DNA of 39,877 bases, taken from contig CAYHCE010000027.1 of the NCBI GenBank assembly GCA_964355015.1, positions 1 to 39,877 of the forward strand, in the 5' to 3' direction. The translations under genes were made by a program, and so were the position numbers. The stretch comes from CAYHCE01 sp964355015 (lineage in GTDB: Bacteria > Cyanobacteriota > Cyanobacteriia > PCC-6307 > Cyanobiaceae). How positions within the stretch are numbered: position 1 is the first letter of the stretch; each line of letters begins with the position of its first letter. Shown piece after piece: positions 1 to 8,190 of the stretch. The notes under the pieces are model-generated. The model saw only the letters and a list, made by a program, of their open reading frames with translations, was not told where the DNA came from and did not search any database.

Positions 1-75
1 GGGAGAGGCTGCCGCCGTGGCAGGCGCAGATCCCTGAAGCTGCGGAGGGATGGGAGCCGCACTAGGCTGACCCAA

Positions 76-142
76 CCAGGCTTCGCCTGGCTGCGTGTAC
101 GCACCCAAGAACGGATCACCTTGTCAAACGATCACCTTGTCA
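76..142. repeat. Small hairpin and tandem 13-nt repeat upstream of the BrkB gene
   Basis: Positions 76-90 form a hairpin (CCAGGC, loop TTC, GCCTGG). The 13-mer GATCACCTTGTCA then occurs twice, at 114-126 and 130-142, a 16-nt period. Both copies contain a TTG, but only the first (121) is in frame with the downstream gene. The duplication therefore falls across the start region of that gene and makes its start uncertain. Nothing recognisable is encoded in positions 1-110. Confidence 0.5.
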
Positions 143-1119
143 GTCGGATGCGACGACAGATGCGTGGCTGGGTTGCCGATCTCTGGGCAGCCTGGAGGCT
201 ATGGGACCTTCACGACTGCGTTGATCTTAGTGCTGCATTTGCTTATCACACGCTTCAGTCTTCCTTCCCAATTCTGCTGATTATCCTTTCGGTAGCCAGC
301 AGGATTCTTGGTCGTGATGATGGGCTTACTGAGCAGATTATAGCCTGGACTGCCCAAGTATTGCCCGACTCCGCTCTTTCCGTAGTTCAGCCCACCCTCG
401 ATCAGCTCTATCGGCAGCGCGGTGGCGCAGGCTTTCTCGGGGTGGCAGTTCTTCTGGTCACGGCCAGCAATGCCTATCTCAGTCTGCAACGGGGAACGGA
501 TCACCTCTGGTCCTTTTCCTCTATTGCCAACGGCACGATGCATTCCCCTCCAAAGGGGCCATCAGCGGGTAGAGGGATGTTGCTGGGCGTGCGGACATTT
601 CTGCTGCTGAGGCTGAGAGCGTTGGCTTCTGTTGTCGTAGTAGTGATTCTCTTCGTTTTCGATCAGCTGACCATCAATCTCAGGTTGATCGGTGTGCAGA
701 CCTGGCGCGGCCTTACGGACGGGCCACTGGGCTGGATCTCCAAGGGCTTCCTCCCCGTTTCCACGTTCGTCGATCTTCTGTTTTCCCTCGTGCTGGCCTC
801 TGCAGTGGCTCTTGCACTCCTGCGACTGCTGCCTTCCCGCAGGATCAGGCTGCAACCCCTGCTGCCGGCCTCACTCCTGATCGGGGCGGCCTACACCCTC
901 CTCAATCTCGCGGTTGGCAGGAGCATTGTGTCCCTGGGTTCACGTTTCCAGGCGTATGGATTGATCGGCGGGGTCCTGGTCTTTACGCTCTGGGTCTGGT
1001 TGCTCGGCTTGATCTTCTACTTCGGTGTCGCCTACAGCGTCGTTCTCACCCGCACCTGCTGGTGCGGCGATCCGCACCAGCAGGTGCGGAGCAGCCTGCT
1101 GCGGCAGGGTCCACGATGA
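121..1119 (+). CDS. YihY/BrkB family inner-membrane protein
   Basis: This 332-residue polytopic protein resembles the YihY/virulence factor BrkB family, formerly mis-annotated as RNase BN. Its N-terminus has the family-like stretch FAYHTLQSSFPILL around residues 40-53, leading into the first membrane helix. Several hydrophobic helices follow, at roughly residues 95-120, 165-185, 220-240, 250-275 and 280-310. Length fits the family (about 280-340). The biochemical role of the family is not firmly established; proposals concern envelope function or transport. The start is uncertain: TTG at 121 lies in a duplicated 13-mer, and ATG at 148 is an equally good choice. The stop overlaps the next start (ATGA), which suggests a three-gene operon with translational coupling. 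The 5' part looks poorer in GC than the genes that follow. Confidence 0.85.
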   Translation: MSNDHLVSRMRRQMRGWVADLWAAWRLWDLHDCVDLSAAFAYHTLQSSFPILLIILSVASRILGRDDGLTEQIIAWTAQVLPDSALSVVQPTLDQLYRQRGGAGFLGVAVLLVTASNAYLSLQRGTDHLWSFSSIANGTMHSPPKGPSAGRGMLLGVRTFLLLRLRALASVVVVVILFVFDQLTINLRLIGVQTWRGLTDGPLGWISKGFLPVSTFVDLLFSLVLASAVALALLRLLPSRRIRLQPLLPASLLIGAAYTLLNLAVGRSIVSLGSRFQAYGLIGGVLVFTLWVWLLGLIFYFGVAYSVVLTRTCWCGDPHQQVRSSLLRQGPR

Positions 1120-1376
1120 GGAGATCCGTTCCGATGTGCGTGTCCAGATCCGGGCTTTCCATCCGTCCCCTGCCGGCCAGCGTTTTACTGCTCTGTGCGG
1201 GCCTGGGGGCGACCGTGCTGATCGGGGCGTTCACGCTGGCCCTCGTGCCTGTGCTGGTTGCCGCCGGTTTCGTCTCTGCCCTGCTGATCGCTGCACTTGC
1301 CTTTGGCTGGGCAGGCATCGAAGCGATGGCCGCGCTGGAGCGCTGGGTTGAACAGGACCCACGCTTCAAGCGCTGA
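1116..1376 (+). CDS. Small two-helix membrane protein, unknown function
   Basis: The gene encodes 86 residues starting at ATG 1116, which overlaps the upstream stop as ATGA. A short polar N-terminus is followed by two closely spaced hydrophobic helices, rich in Ala, Leu and Val, between roughly residues 18 and 70. The C-terminus is charged (RWVEQDPRFKR). I do not recognise a family. The overlaps on both sides (ATGA upstream, TGATG downstream) argue that it is a real gene of the BrkB operon rather than a chance frame. Confidence 0.6.
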   Translation: MRRSVPMCVSRSGLSIRPLPASVLLLCAGLGATVLIGAFTLALVPVLVAAGFVSALLIAALAFGWAGIEAMAALERWVEQDPRFKR

Positions 1377-1792
1377 TGAACCGCCCTATACCCTGGTTCC
1401 TGATCGTTCTTGTCGCGCTGCTGTTCGTGGCGCCCACCCCGATCGGTCGCGTATTGCTGGATATCCTGGGCGGCCTCACCCTGACGGTTCTGTTGCTTCC
1501 CGTTCTGATCGCCGGAGCTGGATTCCTCGTCCTGTTGGTGCTGCGTAACCGCATGCGCACCTGTGAAGTTTGCGGCGTCAGCAGCCTGGCGACGGACACC
1601 TGCCCGGCCTGCGGGGCCCATTTCGGTTCTTCCGATCCCACGGACCGCTCGTTCTTCCGCTCATTCTTCGGCGTGGCCGCAGTTGACGAAGCTGACGATT
1701 CCTTGGCAGCAGGCACCGAATCCCAACAGCCAAACATGGATGTCCGCGATGTCACCATTGATGTGAAGGCACGTTCCGTGACGGACGACTGA
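1376..1792 (+). CDS. Membrane protein with zinc-ribbon tail
   Basis: The 138-residue product has two hydrophobic helices, at roughly 6-28 and 30-56, followed by a cytosolic-type domain. That domain carries two CxxC pairs, CEVC and CPAC, about 13 residues apart, the pattern of a rubredoxin-like zinc ribbon. The remaining 70 residues are polar, Asp- and Ser-rich and look disordered. The start ATG shares its A with the previous stop (TGATG), so translation is probably coupled. I infer a membrane-anchored zinc-ribbon protein acting with its two operon partners; no specific function can be given. Confidence 0.6.
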   Translation: MNRPIPWFLIVLVALLFVAPTPIGRVLLDILGGLTLTVLLLPVLIAGAGFLVLLVLRNRMRTCEVCGVSSLATDTCPACGAHFGSSDPTDRSFFRSFFGVAAVDEADDSLAAGTESQQPNMDVRDVTIDVKARSVTDD

Positions 1793-1819
1793 CTTTTCGT
1801 CCCTCCTGTGTATCTGCCC

Positions 1820-2260
1820 CTAGGTGGAGGCTGCTCCGAGACGCTGCAGTTCCTGCAATCGTCTTTCGCGCAGGAACAGGAACAGGGGAGCACCGCAGGC
1901 GAACGCAATCGTGAGGCAACTCAGCAACACGATCCAGAGTCCGCGCATCTTCAGGCGGCGTGCCTCCAGCACGATCCAGATCGTGATGGCGCTGGCTCCG
2001 ATCAGCAGATCGCGGGACAGGGACTGGGCCGCTGGGTTGGCATTGGCCAGTTGGACGAACAGACCCAGATTGAAGGCGCTGGTTGACATCCGCATGAACT
2101 CCAGGTTCGCCAGCCAGGGCAGGATCGCTCCCGCTGCGGCCAGTGCCAGGTACAGCCACTGGATCCAGGCCGGGGACGGCGGCCCTGGGGGCAATGCGGG
2201 GCTCTGGACCTGGTCCGGCGGCAGGCCATCGGGGGGGGCTGCCGGTGAAGGGAGCCTCAT
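1820..2260 (-). CDS. DUF2834 family membrane protein
   Basis: This 146-residue protein has a Pro-rich N-terminus (about 30 residues), then a helix with the motif YLALAAAGAILPWLANLEF. A segment ANPAAQSLSRDLLIGA and a further helix follow, then a last helix near residues 107-128. The pattern matches DUF2834, a small cyanobacterial membrane family of unknown function. Its start overlaps the xseB stop by 4 nt, so it is the last gene of the xseA-xseB transcript. It faces the upstream (+) operon tail to tail, with only 27 nt between. Confidence 0.75.
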   Translation of the reverse strand: MRLPSPAAPPDGLPPDQVQSPALPPGPPSPAWIQWLYLALAAAGAILPWLANLEFMRMSTSAFNLGLFVQLANANPAAQSLSRDLLIGASAITIWIVLEARRLKMRGLWIVLLSCLTIAFACGAPLFLFLRERRLQELQRLGAAST

Positions 2261-2562
2261 GCGTCCTCCTCCGGGCTGGTGAGGTCGAGTTGCCGCACAT
2301 CCTGTTCCGCCCCTTGCAGCACGGTCTCGCAGCGCTTGGCGTAGGCGGTGGCCCGTCGGTAGAGATCGGCCATCGCCTCCACTTCAAGATCGTCGGATTG
2401 CAACCGGGACAGAGCCAGCTCCAGAGCCGTTCGGGCCTGGCTGAAGCTCAGCTGGACCAGCTCCGTCTCCCAGCTGTCCGCAGGATCCACCTTGGTGGTT
2501 GCCGGGGGCTCTGCCGGCGCTGAGGTGTCCGAATCGCTCTGACGTCGCTTGCGCAGGGTCAT
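2257..2562 (-). CDS. xseB: Exodeoxyribonuclease VII small subunit
   Basis: XseB binds the large subunit in several copies to form exonuclease VII, which degrades single-stranded DNA from both ends to short oligonucleotides. The 101-residue product is slightly long for the family (about 80). The extra residues are an N-terminal Ser/Pro/Thr-rich tail (to about 33). The core (SFSQARTALELALSRLQSDD, then a helix through residues 62-85) has the characteristic two-helix pattern. It lies 57 nt downstream of xseA in the same orientation, which strongly supports the call. Confidence 0.9.
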   Translation of the reverse strand: MTLRKRRQSDSDTSAPAEPPATTKVDPADSWETELVQLSFSQARTALELALSRLQSDDLEVEAMADLYRRATAYAKRCETVLQGAEQDVRQLDLTSPEEDA

Positions 2563-2619
2563 GGTCTGTGGGGATCGAGGTGGACGTCGTGATCGTTGTC
2601 GTGGGTCTCGCGGGGACGC

Positions 2620-3849
2620 TCACCGCGGATCAGTGGCCCCATCCGGAAGCCACTGGTTGCGCTCACCGGTCACCACACGGGTGACGCTCGTTTCCACCCT
2701 GCCATCTGCCCACTCGATCTGCAGCCTCTGACCGGTTTCCACCTGTCGCACTGACCGCACCAGGGCACCGGTCTCGCTCCGAACGAGGCAGAAACCCCGT
2801 CGCAGCAGTTGCTGCGGCGAGAGCGCCTCCAACAGTTGGGCGAGCTGGTCCAGCTGGCGACGCTGCCGTTCCAGCAGCCTGCCCGGCTGGCAGGTCGCCA
2901 GCCGGGTACGCAGCATGTCCAGACGCTGCCGTTCCGCTTCGAATCTCCAGGCCAGCTGCTGCCGTAGTTGCTGGCGCTGAGTCCGCAGCTCCTGCAGCAC
3001 CAGCCGGTGGTCGGGCAACAGCGCCACCAGCGCAGCCGTCGGTGTGGCGGCACGGTAGTCGGCCACCAGATCGGCGATGGTGGTGTCGTCCTCATGACCC
3101 AGGCCCGTGACCACCGGCACGGGGCACTCGGCCAGAGCGAGCGCAAGGGCCTCCCCATCGAAGACCGCCAGATCCTCGCGGCTGCCCCCACCCCGGGCCA
3201 GCACCACGGCATCGATGCCCAGGCTGGGAGCGCGGCGTCCGATGGCGGCAACGGACCGGCAGATCGTCGCTTCTACCCCCCCCTGCACAGGGATCGGTAC
3301 GACGATGATCCGGGTGGCCGGCCAGCGCTCGGCTGCCGTGCGGAGCATGTCCGCCAGGGCCGAGCTCGGCACGCTGGTCAGCAGCGCGATCGCCTCCGGC
3401 AACCGCGGCAGGGGGCGCTTTCGCTCTCGGGCGAACAGGCCGCTGGGCTCGAGCCGTTCCTTCACCCGCTCGAACTGGCGCAGCACGCTGCTGAGGCTGG
3501 GCCGGATGTCCAGCACCTGCACGCACAGCGTGGCGCGAGCAGACCAGAAATTCAGCTTGCCGATCACCGTGACACCGTCCCCGTCCGCGGGCTCGAAGCG
3601 GAGCCGGCTCAGCTGGGAGGCCCAGACCACCCCTGAAATCGAGGACGTTTCGTCGACCAGGGTCATCCAGAGATGGCCTTTCTTGCGCTGGGGCCGCGAC
3701 ACCGTGGCCTCAAGCAGAAACCGGGGAGCGAAGCCTCGCTCGAGAAGCCCGCCGATCGCCCCGTTCAGCGTGGAGATGCTGTAGCAAGGAAAGCCGTCGC
3801 CGGCGGCTGCCGCGGCCGGGCCGAAGGCGGTGGCAGGGTCAATGATCAA
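2620..3849 (-). CDS. xseA: Exodeoxyribonuclease VII large subunit
   Basis: This is the catalytic subunit of exonuclease VII. The 409-residue protein begins with an OB-fold nucleic-acid-binding domain (roughly residues 20-115). The central catalytic domain has the hallmark LARGGGSREDL near 217-227 and GHEDDTTIAD near 251-260. A long Gln/Arg/Leu-rich coiled-coil region follows (about 290-370), the part known to bind XseB, then a short C-terminal domain. Length is typical. The ATG at 3849 overlaps the 3' end of the upstream small membrane-protein gene by 11 nt, so the genes are probably co-transcribed. Confidence 0.95.
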   Translation of the reverse strand: MIIDPATAFGPAAAAAGDGFPCYSISTLNGAIGGLLERGFAPRFLLEATVSRPQRKKGHLWMTLVDETSSISGVVWASQLSRLRFEPADGDGVTVIGKLNFWSARATLCVQVLDIRPSLSSVLRQFERVKERLEPSGLFARERKRPLPRLPEAIALLTSVPSSALADMLRTAAERWPATRIIVVPIPVQGGVEATICRSVAAIGRRAPSLGIDAVVLARGGGSREDLAVFDGEALALALAECPVPVVTGLGHEDDTTIADLVADYRAATPTAALVALLPDHRLVLQELRTQRQQLRQQLAWRFEAERQRLDMLRTRLATCQPGRLLERQRRQLDQLAQLLEALSPQQLLRRGFCLVRSETGALVRSVRQVETGQRLQIEWADGRVETSVTRVVTGERNQWLPDGATDPR

Positions 3850-4111
3850 GGCGTCCGTAGCAGAACCCCCAGTAGAGGCTGATCGCGCCGGCCAGGAGAA
3901 ACACCCACCGGCCGACGGGGTGGTCGAAGCGGATCAGCCCCACGGTGCAGAAGACCAGGGCCGTGCTCAGCAGGCGGGAACCGTCGCGTCGGTTCTTGAC
4001 GTAGAGCGGAGCCACGCGGATGGACAGTCGAGTGGACGTCCAAGTCTTGCTGACCACCGCGGCGATCGGTGTCGAGGCCGCAGCGATTGCCCCATCGGAG
4101 CCGCCTGACAC
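3839..4111 (-). CDS. Small conserved membrane protein upstream of xseA
   Basis: The longest reading is 90 residues from GTG 4111. The conserved-looking part begins later: TRLSIRVAPLYVKNRRDGSRLL, then two hydrophobic segments with an intervening IRFDHPVGRW. An internal GTG at 4057 gives a product of about 72 residues and is the more likely start. The outer GTG lies in the loop of a perfect 15-bp inverted repeat, which would hinder initiation. I do not recognise a named family. The 11-nt overlap with xseA suggests co-transcription. Confidence 0.6.
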   Translation of the reverse strand: MSGGSDGAIAAASTPIAAVVSKTWTSTRLSIRVAPLYVKNRRDGSRLLSTALVFCTVGLIRFDHPVGRWVFLLAGAISLYWGFCYGRLDH

Positions 4112-4130
4112 GGAACCGATGGGGCAATCG
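4084..4130. repeat. Perfect 15-bp inverted repeat (strong hairpin)
   Basis: CGATTGCCCCATCGG at 4084-4098 is exactly complementary to CCGATGGGGCAATCG at 4116-4130, with a 17-nt loop. It lies between the hli stop (4172) and the next gene on the minus strand. A second palindrome (CTCCTC-AG-GAGGAG, 4132-4145) sits directly beside it. Neither strand has a following T-run, so this is not a textbook terminator. It could be an RNA-stabilising 3' hairpin for hli, a processing site or a protein-binding site. Confidence 0.75.
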
Positions 4131-4171
4131 ACTCCTCAGGAGGAGCGATCGATCCGATCCGCAGGGCCTGA

Positions 4172-4318
4172 TCAGCCCAGACCGATCTGAGCGAGAATGC
4201 CCTGACCTGTCAGCAGTTCGGTGGCCAGGCCGATCACGAAACCGAGCATGGCCAGGCGGCCGTTCCAGGTTTCAGCGAAGTTGACGAAGCCGAAGCGGGG
4301 CTGGGTGGCATCAGACAT
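4172..4318 (-). CDS. hli: High-light-inducible protein (Hlip/SCP), 48 aa
   Basis: Hlips are single-helix thylakoid proteins that bind chlorophyll and carotenoid and protect photosystem II assembly intermediates under excess light. The product has the full motif ExxNGRxAMxGF at residues 16-27 (ETWNGRLAMLGF), followed by a hydrophobic stretch VIGLATELLTG and a short tail. It begins MSDATQPRFGFVNFAE, a normal Hlip N-terminus, and the length of 48 residues is typical of short picocyanobacterial forms. It is divergent from the HAD gene. A 15-bp inverted repeat lies 42-88 nt beyond its stop and may stabilise the transcript. Confidence 0.93.
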   Translation of the reverse strand: MSDATQPRFGFVNFAETWNGRLAMLGFVIGLATELLTGQGILAQIGLG

Positions 4319-4320
4319 GG

Positions 4321-5304
4321 GTGAAGCTCGACAACAGACCTGATCGTAACGAATCTTGTCGTGAGCTTGACAGTCGCGCCCGGCACATTCACGTGTGCGT
4401 TTTTCCTTTCTGGACCGTGCCCTGGCTGCGGCCGCGGCCAGGGGAGCCTCCAGCCGGTTTGACAGGGTCGAGTGCTTCGCCTAGGGGTGGGGCCGCCGCC
4501 TCGCGAACCATCGCCGCTCGACGCCTGCTGCTCCAGCAGCAGCTATCCGCTCCCCTGCCGGCCGAGCCGGAGCTGGTTCTGGTCACCGATCTCGATGGCA
4601 CCCTGCTGGGGGGAACGATCGCCTGGCGCCAGCGGTTCTATGCCTGGCTGGAGCGCCGCCGGGACCGGGTTCTGCACGTGTTCTGCACGGGCAGGGATCT
4701 GTCCTCGATCGCTCGGCTGCTCGAGCAGGACGAACGGATGGGCCTGCGTGCGCCCCACCTGGTGATCGGCGACGTGGGCTGCACCGTGGCCTGTGGTGCC
4801 AGCCTCGAGCCCGTGCCCCTGGCGGTGGATCCGATCGAGCGGCGCTGGATCGGCCTGCCGGAGCGCCTGGCCCCGATGCTGGAGAACCAGCCCGGGATCA
4901 GCTCCCAGCCCCTCAGCACCGATCGGCGTCTGGCCTTCTTCTACGACCCCGATGCCCTCGATCATCAACTGCTGTCCCGGCTGGAGGCGGAAGGCGTGGA
5001 CTGTCTGCTGTCCGACGGTCGCTATCTGGATCTGCTGCCGGCCGGGGTGAACAAAGGGTCCACGCTGCTCGATCTGCTCGGCTGGCTGGAGGTGGATACG
5101 GAGCGGGTCGTGACCGCCGGCGACAGCCTCAACGATCTGGCCATGTTCCAGACCGGTCTGCGCTCGATCATGGTCGGCAACGCCGAGCCGGCTCTGCAGC
5201 GGCACCTGCCCTCCCTGCCGCACACATATGCGGCCCGGGCGGAGGGCTGCGAAGGCATCGCCGAGGGCCTGGCCCACTTCGGCTTCGGCCACCTGTTCGC
5301 GTGA
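4321..5304 (+). CDS. HAD-superfamily hydrolase, sucrose-phosphatase-like
   Basis: This is a HAD phosphatase of the Cof/sucrose-6-phosphate phosphatase type (C2B cap). The DxD motif is VTDLDGTLLGG, motif II is FCTGRD, the lysine motif is LPAGVNKGSTLLDLL and the acidic motif is VTAGDSLNDLAMF. Such enzymes dephosphorylate sugar phosphates, including precursors of compatible solutes such as sucrose or glucosylglycerol; the substrate cannot be read from sequence. The start is uncertain. The open frame reaches GTG 4321, only 2 nt from the divergent hli start, but recognisable homology begins around 4550. In-frame GTG 4417 or TTG 4459 are alternatives. The stop is 2 nt from the convergent hrpB stop. 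Confidence 0.8.
   Translation: MKLDNRPDRNESCRELDSRARHIHVCVFPFWTVPWLRPRPGEPPAGLTGSSASPRGGAAASRTIAARRLLLQQQLSAPLPAEPELVLVTDLDGTLLGGTIAWRQRFYAWLERRRDRVLHVFCTGRDLSSIARLLEQDERMGLRAPHLVIGDVGCTVACGASLEPVPLAVDPIERRWIGLPERLAPMLENQPGISSQPLSTDRRLAFFYDPDALDHQLLSRLEAEGVDCLLSDGRYLDLLPAGVNKGSTLLDLLGWLEVDTERVVTAGDSLNDLAMFQTGLRSIMVGNAEPALQRHLPSLPHTYAARAEGCEGIAEGLAHFGFGHLFA
4459..4487 (+). promoter_or_regulatory. Possible sigma-70-type promoter (weak)
   Basis: TTGACA at 4459-4464 and TAGGGG at 4482-4487 are separated by exactly 17 nt. If functional, the promoter would start transcription inside the longest reading of the HAD gene, implying a start codon downstream of about 4495. No standard ATG, GTG or TTG in the right frame was found between there and the first catalytic motif, which counts against it. 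Confidence 0.25.
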
Positions 5305-5306
5305 GC

Positions 5307-7889
5307 TCAGCCCGGCCCTGCTCCCCGCTGCCGCTCCAGGGAGCGGCGGGTGAGAGCGGTGGCTTCCGCCGCCGCCGGATCCTCGGGCCAGGGATGTCTG
5401 GGGTAACGCCCCCTCAGCTCTGCCCGTACCTGGGCGTAACTCCCCTGCCAGAACCCGCCCAGATCCTGGGTGATCTGCACGGGTCTGCCGGCCGGCGAGA
5501 GCAGGTGCAGCGTCACCGGCAGCCGCCCCTCCAGCACGGTGGGGCCCTGTCGGGAACCGAACAGTTCCTGCAGTTTCACCGCCAGAACGGGTTCACCACC
5601 GGCATAGTCGAGCCGGGCGCGGCGCCCCGAGGGAATCGCCAGCTCGCTGGGCAGCAGCCGTTCCAGTTCCTGGTGTCGCTCCCAGGGCTGGCCGGTCCAC
5701 AGGGCCTTGCGCAGATCCAGCTCCCGCAGATCGTCCAGGCTGCGGCGCCCGTGGAGCTGGTCGCCGAGCCAGGTCCGCAGATCGGCCAGCAGGGCCCCAT
5801 CGCTGCGGTCGGGCCAGGGCTCCCCGAGATGGGTGCTGGCCAGAGAAAGGCGTCGCTGCAGCTGACGGTTGTCCGCCGTCCAGGGCAGCGCTTCCAGGCC
5901 CTGCTCCCGCAACCCTTCCAGCAGGGCCTCGAGCACCGCATCGGCCGGTGCGTCCTCCCAGGGCCGGCGTTCCAGCACCAGGGCCCCTAGCCGCCGTTCG
6001 CGCACACAGCGCACCCGCAGCGCCTGCCGATCCCAGCGCACCTCCTGCAGCTCGGATCCCTCGCTGGTCTGCATCTCCTCCAGCGTCCAGCGGCTCAGCG
6101 GCAGGGCCTGGAGGATGCGTGCCTCGGCCCCTACGCCGTCAGCCGTCGCGATCGCCAGGGCCTCGCTGCCCGCCAACGGGTCCTGGGCATGGAGGCGGGC
6201 TCCGCGACCCGCCCGCGTCAGGAAGCGGCCTCCACCCTCGGGCCGGGCCAGGGCGATCCGCTCGGGATAGGCCCAGGCGACCAGCCGGGCGGCAGCCTCC
6301 CGCTCGCTGCCGCCCGCAGCGGCCGGAGCTGAGGCGGATCCCTCGTCCCGGGCGTGCTCCAGTTGCCGTTCCAGCTGCCGGCAGAGCTGCAGCAGCTGCT
6401 GGCGCTGGGGGTGACGACCCGGCCGGCGCAGCCAGTCGAGCCGCTGGATCAGGTCACTGCCCGCCTCCTGAAGGCTGAGGGGGTCCCGTTCGTTCAGCAG
6501 TGCCGCCAGTTCGCAGCCCAGGCTGAGCCAGCCCGCTTCCCGCGCCCGCAACAGCATGTGGGCCAGGCGGGGATGGAGTCCCAGGCGGGCCATGGCCCGG
6601 CCGTGGGGCGTCAGAGCTCCCTGCCTGTCCACGCCTCCCAGCTGGCGCAGCAGTTCCTGGCCTTCGCTCAGGGCGCCGGGCGGCGGCGGTTCGAGCCAGG
6701 GCAGACCCTCTCCCAGCCCGGCACCCCAGCGCGCCAGCTGCAGCACCAGCGGCAGTGGATCGGCCTCCTGCAGTTCGGCGGGATCGAAGGCCGGCCGCCG
6801 CTGCTGCTCTGCCGCGGACCAGAGGCGCACGCAGCGGCCGGGCCCCAGTCGGCCTGCCCGGCCCTGGCGCTGGATGGTGCTGGCCTGGCTGGCGGGCACG
6901 GTGATCAGGCCATCCATGCCGGTGCGGGGATCGAAGCGGCTGCGTCGTGACAGGCCGCTGTCGATCACCAGGCGCACACCCTCGATCGTGAGCGAACTCT
7001 CGGCGATCGCCGTGGCCAGGACCACCTTGCCGGCGGCGGAGCGGGCCGTGGCGATCGCCCGTCCCTGGGCTTCCAGTGGCAGGCCACCATGCAGCGGACA
7101 GAGCTCGAGAGCTCCGCCCCAGGAGGCCGCCTGGATTGCCCTCAGGCTTGCCTGAATCTCTCGCTGGCCCGGTAGAAACACCAGCACCGTTTCCCGCTGG
7201 TTCCTCAGATCGATCCAGTGCCGCTCCAGGGCACGCACCACCTGGGCTGCGAGGGGCTCCCGCTCGCGGGGAGGCTGATGGTGCAGCTCCACCGGATGGC
7301 TGCGGCCCTCGCTGGTGAGCACTGCCGCTTCGGGGAGCTGCCGGGCCAGGGGCTCCAGGTTCAGTGTGGCGGACATGATCAGAAGCCGCAGATCGGGCGC
7401 CAGCAGGGGGCGTGCTTCCCGCAGCAAGGCCAGGGCCAGATCGGCCTCCGCCCGCCGCTCGTGGAACTCATCGATGATCACGCAGGTCACGCCGGACAGG
7501 CCCGGATCGTCCTGCAGGCGTCGCAGGAAGAGGCCATCGGTGAGGAGCTCCAGCCGGGTGGCGGCCGAGCAGCGCTGCTCAAGCCGTACCCGGTAGCCCA
7601 CCTGGCCGCCCACCGCTTCTCCCAGTAAGGCGGACAGGCGCTGGGCGGCGGCCTTGGCGGCCAGCCTTCGCGGCTCCAGCATCAGGATGGTGCCGGCTGC
7701 GGACGGATGGATCCGGGCGGGCTGCGTCTGCAGGTGCCGCAGCAGGGCCAGGGGGACGCGGGTGGTCTTGCCGGCACCTGGCGGAGCCTGCAACAGCAGG
7801 GTGCCACCAGCCGGCAGGGTCGCCAGGATCTGTGGCAACAGTGGGTCGATCGGCAGGGGCTCCCAGCGGGCCGGGGTAGGGGAGCTCAT
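5307..7889 (-). CDS. hrpB: ATP-dependent helicase HrpB
   Basis: This is a superfamily 2 DEAH/RHA-type helicase. From ATG 7889 it has 860 residues, close to the usual length of about 820-850; an upstream start at 7973 only adds a non-conserved tail. Motif I is APPGAGKTTRVPLAL, motif II is the HrpB-specific IIDEFHERR, motif III is MSATL, and motif VI is QRQGRAGRLGPGRCVRLW. HrpB-specific C-terminal domains follow, including the FGSRQGPTV and RPVQITQDLGGFWQGSYAQVR segments. The family's role is poorly known; an RNA-processing function has been proposed. It is probably transcribed with the small gene just upstream. Confidence 0.93.
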   Translation of the reverse strand: MSSPTPARWEPLPIDPLLPQILATLPAGGTLLLQAPPGAGKTTRVPLALLRHLQTQPARIHPSAAGTILMLEPRRLAAKAAAQRLSALLGEAVGGQVGYRVRLEQRCSAATRLELLTDGLFLRRLQDDPGLSGVTCVIIDEFHERRAEADLALALLREARPLLAPDLRLLIMSATLNLEPLARQLPEAAVLTSEGRSHPVELHHQPPREREPLAAQVVRALERHWIDLRNQRETVLVFLPGQREIQASLRAIQAASWGGALELCPLHGGLPLEAQGRAIATARSAAGKVVLATAIAESSLTIEGVRLVIDSGLSRRSRFDPRTGMDGLITVPASQASTIQRQGRAGRLGPGRCVRLWSAAEQQRRPAFDPAELQEADPLPLVLQLARWGAGLGEGLPWLEPPPPGALSEGQELLRQLGGVDRQGALTPHGRAMARLGLHPRLAHMLLRAREAGWLSLGCELAALLNERDPLSLQEAGSDLIQRLDWLRRPGRHPQRQQLLQLCRQLERQLEHARDEGSASAPAAAGGSEREAAARLVAWAYPERIALARPEGGGRFLTRAGRGARLHAQDPLAGSEALAIATADGVGAEARILQALPLSRWTLEEMQTSEGSELQEVRWDRQALRVRCVRERRLGALVLERRPWEDAPADAVLEALLEGLREQGLEALPWTADNRQLQRRLSLASTHLGEPWPDRSDGALLADLRTWLGDQLHGRRSLDDLRELDLRKALWTGQPWERHQELERLLPSELAIPSGRRARLDYAGGEPVLAVKLQELFGSRQGPTVLEGRLPVTLHLLSPAGRPVQITQDLGGFWQGSYAQVRAELRGRYPRHPWPEDPAAAEATALTRRSLERQRGAGPG

Positions 7890-7950
7890 CGTGCCTCGGA
7901 GGGGCTTGCCGGCCCCGGGGTCGGTTTGCGTTGGGGTGTGGGCGAATCGC

Positions 7951-8055
7951 TCAGCCGAACATCTTGAGGACAAGAGCCAGCAGTGCGGTGCTGAGCAGCC
8001 CCAGGGAGGCCAGCAGCCGCACGAGTGGCCCTACGGACAGGCCCAGAGACGACAT
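7951..8055 (-). CDS. 34-residue single-helix membrane microprotein
   Basis: ATG at 8055 opens a 34-codon frame ending at TGA 7951. The product begins MSSLGLSVGPLVRLLASLG and continues as a hydrophobic helix ending LKMFG. Size and composition resemble the many small thylakoid subunits of cyanobacteria, but it matches none that I can name (not PetG, PetN, PsbX, PsbM or Psb30 by eye). It lies 61 nt upstream of hrpB on the same strand, and the leader (8056-8100) is unusually AT-rich for this window. No clear Shine-Dalgarno sequence is visible. Confidence 0.45.
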   Translation of the reverse strand: MSSLGLSVGPLVRLLASLGLLSTALLALVLKMFG

Positions 8056-8190
8056 AAAGAAAATCGGAAGAAGTGGATTACCCCTGTTTTAACGCCCTCC
8101 GACAGGCCAGGTGGTGGCATCGGCCACGTTTCGTAGCGAGCCGTTGGGATCCACCGATCCGCCCCTGGCCAGCCACGGCCCAGGCTGAAC

